A DNA stretch of 8,402 bases from Altererythrobacter sp. (lineage in GTDB: Bacteria > Pseudomonadota > Alphaproteobacteria > Sphingomonadales > Sphingomonadaceae), in NCBI GenBank assembly GCA_023299945.1, contig JALZVZ010000348.1, forward strand, positions 1 through 8,402, read 5' to 3'. The position numbers and the translations under genes were made by a program. The notes below the pieces were generated by a model. That model was given only the letters and a program-made list of their open reading frames with translations. It had not been told where the DNA came from and did not search any database. Shown here piece after piece: positions 6,060 through 8,402 of this stretch (positions are counted from its first letter, which is position 1; every line of letters starts with the position of its first letter).

Positions 6060-8402
6060 TAAAGCTGACCATTGCGCCCACATCTGCAGGCTGATCCGCA
6101 AAGTGCCCGGGATTGTGCCGGTAAAATAGGCTTGCCCCGCCCCGCCCTGCGACATTCACGCCGGAACTCGCCCCGAGCATCATCGGTCCGCGCCAAGCGA
6201 TCTCGCCCATCATCTCGCGCCCTTGCGGGGTGAGATTGATGCGCTGCGTGCTAAAGATCGGGCTGTCACTGGCGTAATCATAGGCCGTGGGCAGCTGCAA
6301 ATTCAGCCCGCCGCTCATCACTCGCAAAGGCTGGCTGACACGCACGCCCAGCATATCACCCGCAGTCAACGTGCCTGTGCGCGCTGCATCAATGGAAAAC
6401 GCTTGGCTCATGATACGGCTGCCGGAACCAACCAGACCGCTGTTGCGCGCCATGGTCACACCTTGACGAAAATCTGCGCCAATTTGCCAATTGCCCCGTA
6501 AACGCTGCACGAATGCAGCATCTATAAAGGCGGTATTTGCCCCATTGCCGCCAATCGCATCATGCAGATATGCGCCCAGCACTGTGTCGTTTTCGGAAAG
6601 CCATGTCAGGCCAAGAACGGCATCGCTGGAACCAAAGCTGCGGTCCAGCGCCATGCCGACACTATGGGTCGGGCGCTTCTCGCGGCTCGGCTCGGTAAAG
6701 CCTTCTTCACGGCGGTTACTTCCAAGCCACGCATCGCCGCTTTCGGCAGAAACACTGAGCCCCCAAGGGCCCATTTGCCGCCGCAAAGCCAGCGACATTG
6801 TGCTGTCTTGGAAGAAGCCATCATCGCCGCTTGCCGTGCCCGCCAAACGAAATGCCGGCCGGCTGTGACCTTGAAGCTGCGCGACCAGCCCGCTTGCCCC
6901 TTCACGGTAAGCAACGCCAAGTTCCAGATCGGGCGCAAGTTTCGCTGCGACCCGGCCCGCCAAAACCTGCGAAAGACGCGCATCATCGCTGGACAATTGC
7001 AGCTCACTTGACCAATTGAGGCCAGCGGCACGCGGGCCTTCATCAACCCGAAAAGCCAAGGACACTGCATCAGAGCCCGCCGACAAAGATCGCCCTCTTT
7101 GCTCCACCACGCCGCGCAATTTAGGCGCGACATTGGCGCTACGCAATTGGCCGCTGAGATTGTAATTATACGCGCGCTGGTACTGATCGAGTACGATCGT
7201 CGACAGAGTTTGCGCGCCCAAAGCATCGCCCATTGCAGATGAGCCGATCACCGCATCATCCGCCAGCCTCAGCACATTGCCTGTGCCCGCCACGGTTGTC
7301 GTCCCCGCTGGCGCAAAGGCGGCGGCCAGATCCAAAATGCCGACACCGGCAATTGCATCATCACCTGCAGCGCCAATATCACGAGCACTATCAAGCAAAA
7401 TCTCAACAATCTCATTTGCAGTAAGATTAGGGAACGCTTGGGCCAATAGAGCTACTGCGCCGGCGACTTGCGGGGCGGAAAAACTGGTTCCTGAAAATAG
7501 CGTCACAAAGCGCTGGCCGTTCTCTTCGGTAATGAACAATTCGCCGTCATCATAGACGCAGCATACAGCCTCGCCCCGAGCCAAGATAACCGATGATGCT
7601 AGGTCGCCTGCGCGGTTGGAAAAATCAGAGACATTGCCGACCTCATCAACCGACCCGACAATAATCACATTCCCATTGCCCGCCTGCAAAATGCTGCTGG
7701 CGAAAGGATCGGGTTGATCAGGATCAATCCCTGCCTCTGTCCCGTCACCGCCATTGCCCGCAGACACCACGATCACAACGCCCGCTGTTGCCGCGCGTCC
7801 AACCGCACCCAGCACCACGCTGGAGGCCGCGCCGCCGCCAAGGCTAATGTTGATGACTGTCGCGCCCGATGCAACCGCATGGTCAATGCCTGCAGCAATA
7901 GAGCGGTCGTCAAACAAGCAGCCAAGGTTAGCGTCTTCTGGCGTATCAGTCCCGCAGCTGTTCACATCATCGCCGCGAATGGCGAGAATTTGCGCATCAA
8001 ATGCAATGCCGACAACGCCGGAATTGTCACGCGCAGCGGCTGCAACCAAAGCCACATTGGTGCCGTGATCATCTTCGCCGTCAATCCCGCGATCGGCGAC
8101 AATGTCGATGGAATCAGGGTGGATGCGGCCAGCAAATTCAGGGCTGTCGCTATCGATGCCAGTATCGATCACTGCAATCACTTCGCCTCCGCCGGTAATC
8201 CCATCGGACCACGGCGTAACGGCATTGTGGAAATCGGGCCCGTCGGACCGGCGAAATTCTGCGGTATCAAAATTGCTGGCGGGCGTTGGTGTCGGCGTAG
8301 GAGTAGGTGTGGGAGTGGGCGTCGGGGTTGGTGTCGGGGTTGGTGTCGGTGCAGGCGCAGGCGCGCTAACGACAGGCGCACCGCCCCCACCACCGCCGCA
8401 AG
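6046..8402 (-). CDS. S8 subtilisin-like autotransporter serine protease (5' end outside window)
   Basis: The frame is open from the right edge to the TAA at 6046-6048, giving 784 visible residues from the Cys codon at 8398-8400. It starts CGGGGGGAPVV, like the residues after a lipoprotein cleavage site, then a (PT)11-P linker. The catalytic triad, numbered from that Cys, is D79 in VIDTGID, H112 in DDHGTN and S306 in GTSFSAP; the oxyanion Asn is N216 in SAGNGG. The protease domain ends near residue 365 (GILDLAAAFAP). The rest, to 784, is a linker and a predicted beta-barrel with alternating hydrophobic strands, ending in Phe (SFSADF) as outer-membrane proteins do. The expected role is a surface-exposed or released protease at the outer membrane, with NalP of Neisseria as a lipidated analogue. 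A GTG at 8181 could be mistaken for the start, but coding clearly continues upstream. Codons 76/88 and 207/208 counted from that GTG (149/161 and 280/281 from the Cys) are cysteines. Targets are unknown. Confidence 0.93.
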   Translation of the reverse strand, partial: CGGGGGGAPVVSAPAPAPTPTPTPTPTPTPTPTPTPTPTPASNFDTAEFRRSDGPDFHNAVTPWSDGITGGGEVIAVIDTGIDSDSPEFAGRIHPDSIDIVADRGIDGEDDHGTNVALVAAAARDNSGVVGIAFDAQILAIRGDDVNSCGTDTPEDANLGCLFDDRSIAAGIDHAVASGATVINISLGGGAASSVVLGAVGRAATAGVVIVVSAGNGGDGTEAGIDPDQPDPFASSILQAGNGNVIIVGSVDEVGNVSDFSNRAGDLASSVILARGEAVCCVYDDGELFITEENGQRFVTLFSGTSFSAPQVAGAVALLAQAFPNLTANEIVEILLDSARDIGAAGDDAIAGVGILDLAAAFAPAGTTTVAGTGNVLRLADDAVIGSSAMGDALGAQTLSTIVLDQYQRAYNYNLSGQLRSANVAPKLRGVVEQRGRSLSAGSDAVSLAFRVDEGPRAAGLNWSSELQLSSDDARLSQVLAGRVAAKLAPDLELGVAYREGASGLVAQLQGHSRPAFRLAGTASGDDGFFQDSTMSLALRRQMGPWGLSVSAESGDAWLGSNRREEGFTEPSREKRPTHSVGMALDRSFGSSDAVLGLTWLSENDTVLGAYLHDAIGGNGANTAFIDAAFVQRLRGNWQIGADFRQGVTMARNSGLVGSGSRIMSQAFSIDAARTGTLTAGDMLGVRVSQPLRVMSGGLNLQLPTAYDYASDSPIFSTQRINLTPQGREMMGEIAWRGPMMLGASSGVNVAGRGGASLFYRHNPGHFADQPADVGAMVSFSADF
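8281..8349 (-). repeat. Hexanucleotide tandem repeat encoding a (Pro-Thr)11-Pro linker
   Basis: Twenty-three alternating Pro and Thr codons lie between the putative lipidated Cys and the protease domain. Most units differ at third positions, but the 12-mer GGTTGGTGTCGG (plus strand) is perfectly repeated at 8326-8337 and 8338-8349. The linker probably spaces the protease from the membrane anchor. Copy-number change would alter length without shifting frame. Confidence 0.85.

Noticed and set aside
6606..7226. A 206-codon minus-strand frame inside the autotransporter gene
   Set aside because: Shifted-frame shadow of the protease linker and barrel coding sequence, low in recognisable motifs.
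8179..8181. GTG as the start codon of the subtilase
   Set aside because: It would begin only five residues before the catalytic Asp, inside the first strand of the protease domain. The frame upstream is coding-like to the window edge.

Overview
This window looks like an ordinary chromosomal stretch of a moderately GC-rich alphaproteobacterium. The gene families and protein style (many acyl-CoA dehydrogenases, a GPH-type transporter beside CoA-catabolic genes, a subtilase autotransporter with a Gly-rich lipobox and a Pro-Thr linker) suggest a sphingomonad or erythrobacter-like organism. That placement is inference from family resemblance; there is no rRNA or other marker gene. I saw no mobile element, tRNA, rRNA or CRISPR array.

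Layout. (1) Positions 1-648, minus strand: the N-terminal 216 codons of an acyl-CoA dehydrogenase whose C-terminal half lies left of the window. (2) 649-894: a divergent promoter region with three copies of TTGACG. (3) 895-6010, plus strand: four co-directional genes with gaps of 80 nt, 39 nt and a 1-nt overlap. They encode a GPH/MFS_2 cation symporter, an acyl-CoA dehydrogenase of the ACAD10/ACAD11 type, a zinc- and NAD-dependent alcohol dehydrogenase, and an APH-fold kinase of the ACAD10/ACAD11 N-terminal type. (4) 6011-6045: a short convergent gap with a bulged hairpin reaching into the next gene. (5) 6046-8402, minus strand: an S8 subtilisin-like autotransporter protease, complete at its C terminus and probably lacking only its signal peptide, which lies right of the window.

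How the genes may work together. Human ACAD11 and ACAD10 join an APH-like kinase and an acyl-CoA dehydrogenase in one polypeptide. Pseudomonas putida LvaA and LvaC do a related job as separate proteins. In both, the 4-hydroxyl of a 4-hydroxyacyl-CoA is phosphorylated and the phosphate is then eliminated, giving an enoyl-CoA for beta-oxidation. Here the two halves are separate genes in one apparent operon, with an alcohol dehydrogenase between them and a cation-coupled symporter in front. The best hypothesis is a small uptake and catabolic operon for a 4-hydroxy (or 4-oxo, lactone or diol-derived) acid. The divergent acyl-CoA dehydrogenase may supply another oxidation step. No CoA ligase or regulator is present in the window, and the substrate cannot be read from the sequence. 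The autotransporter is convergent and probably unrelated.
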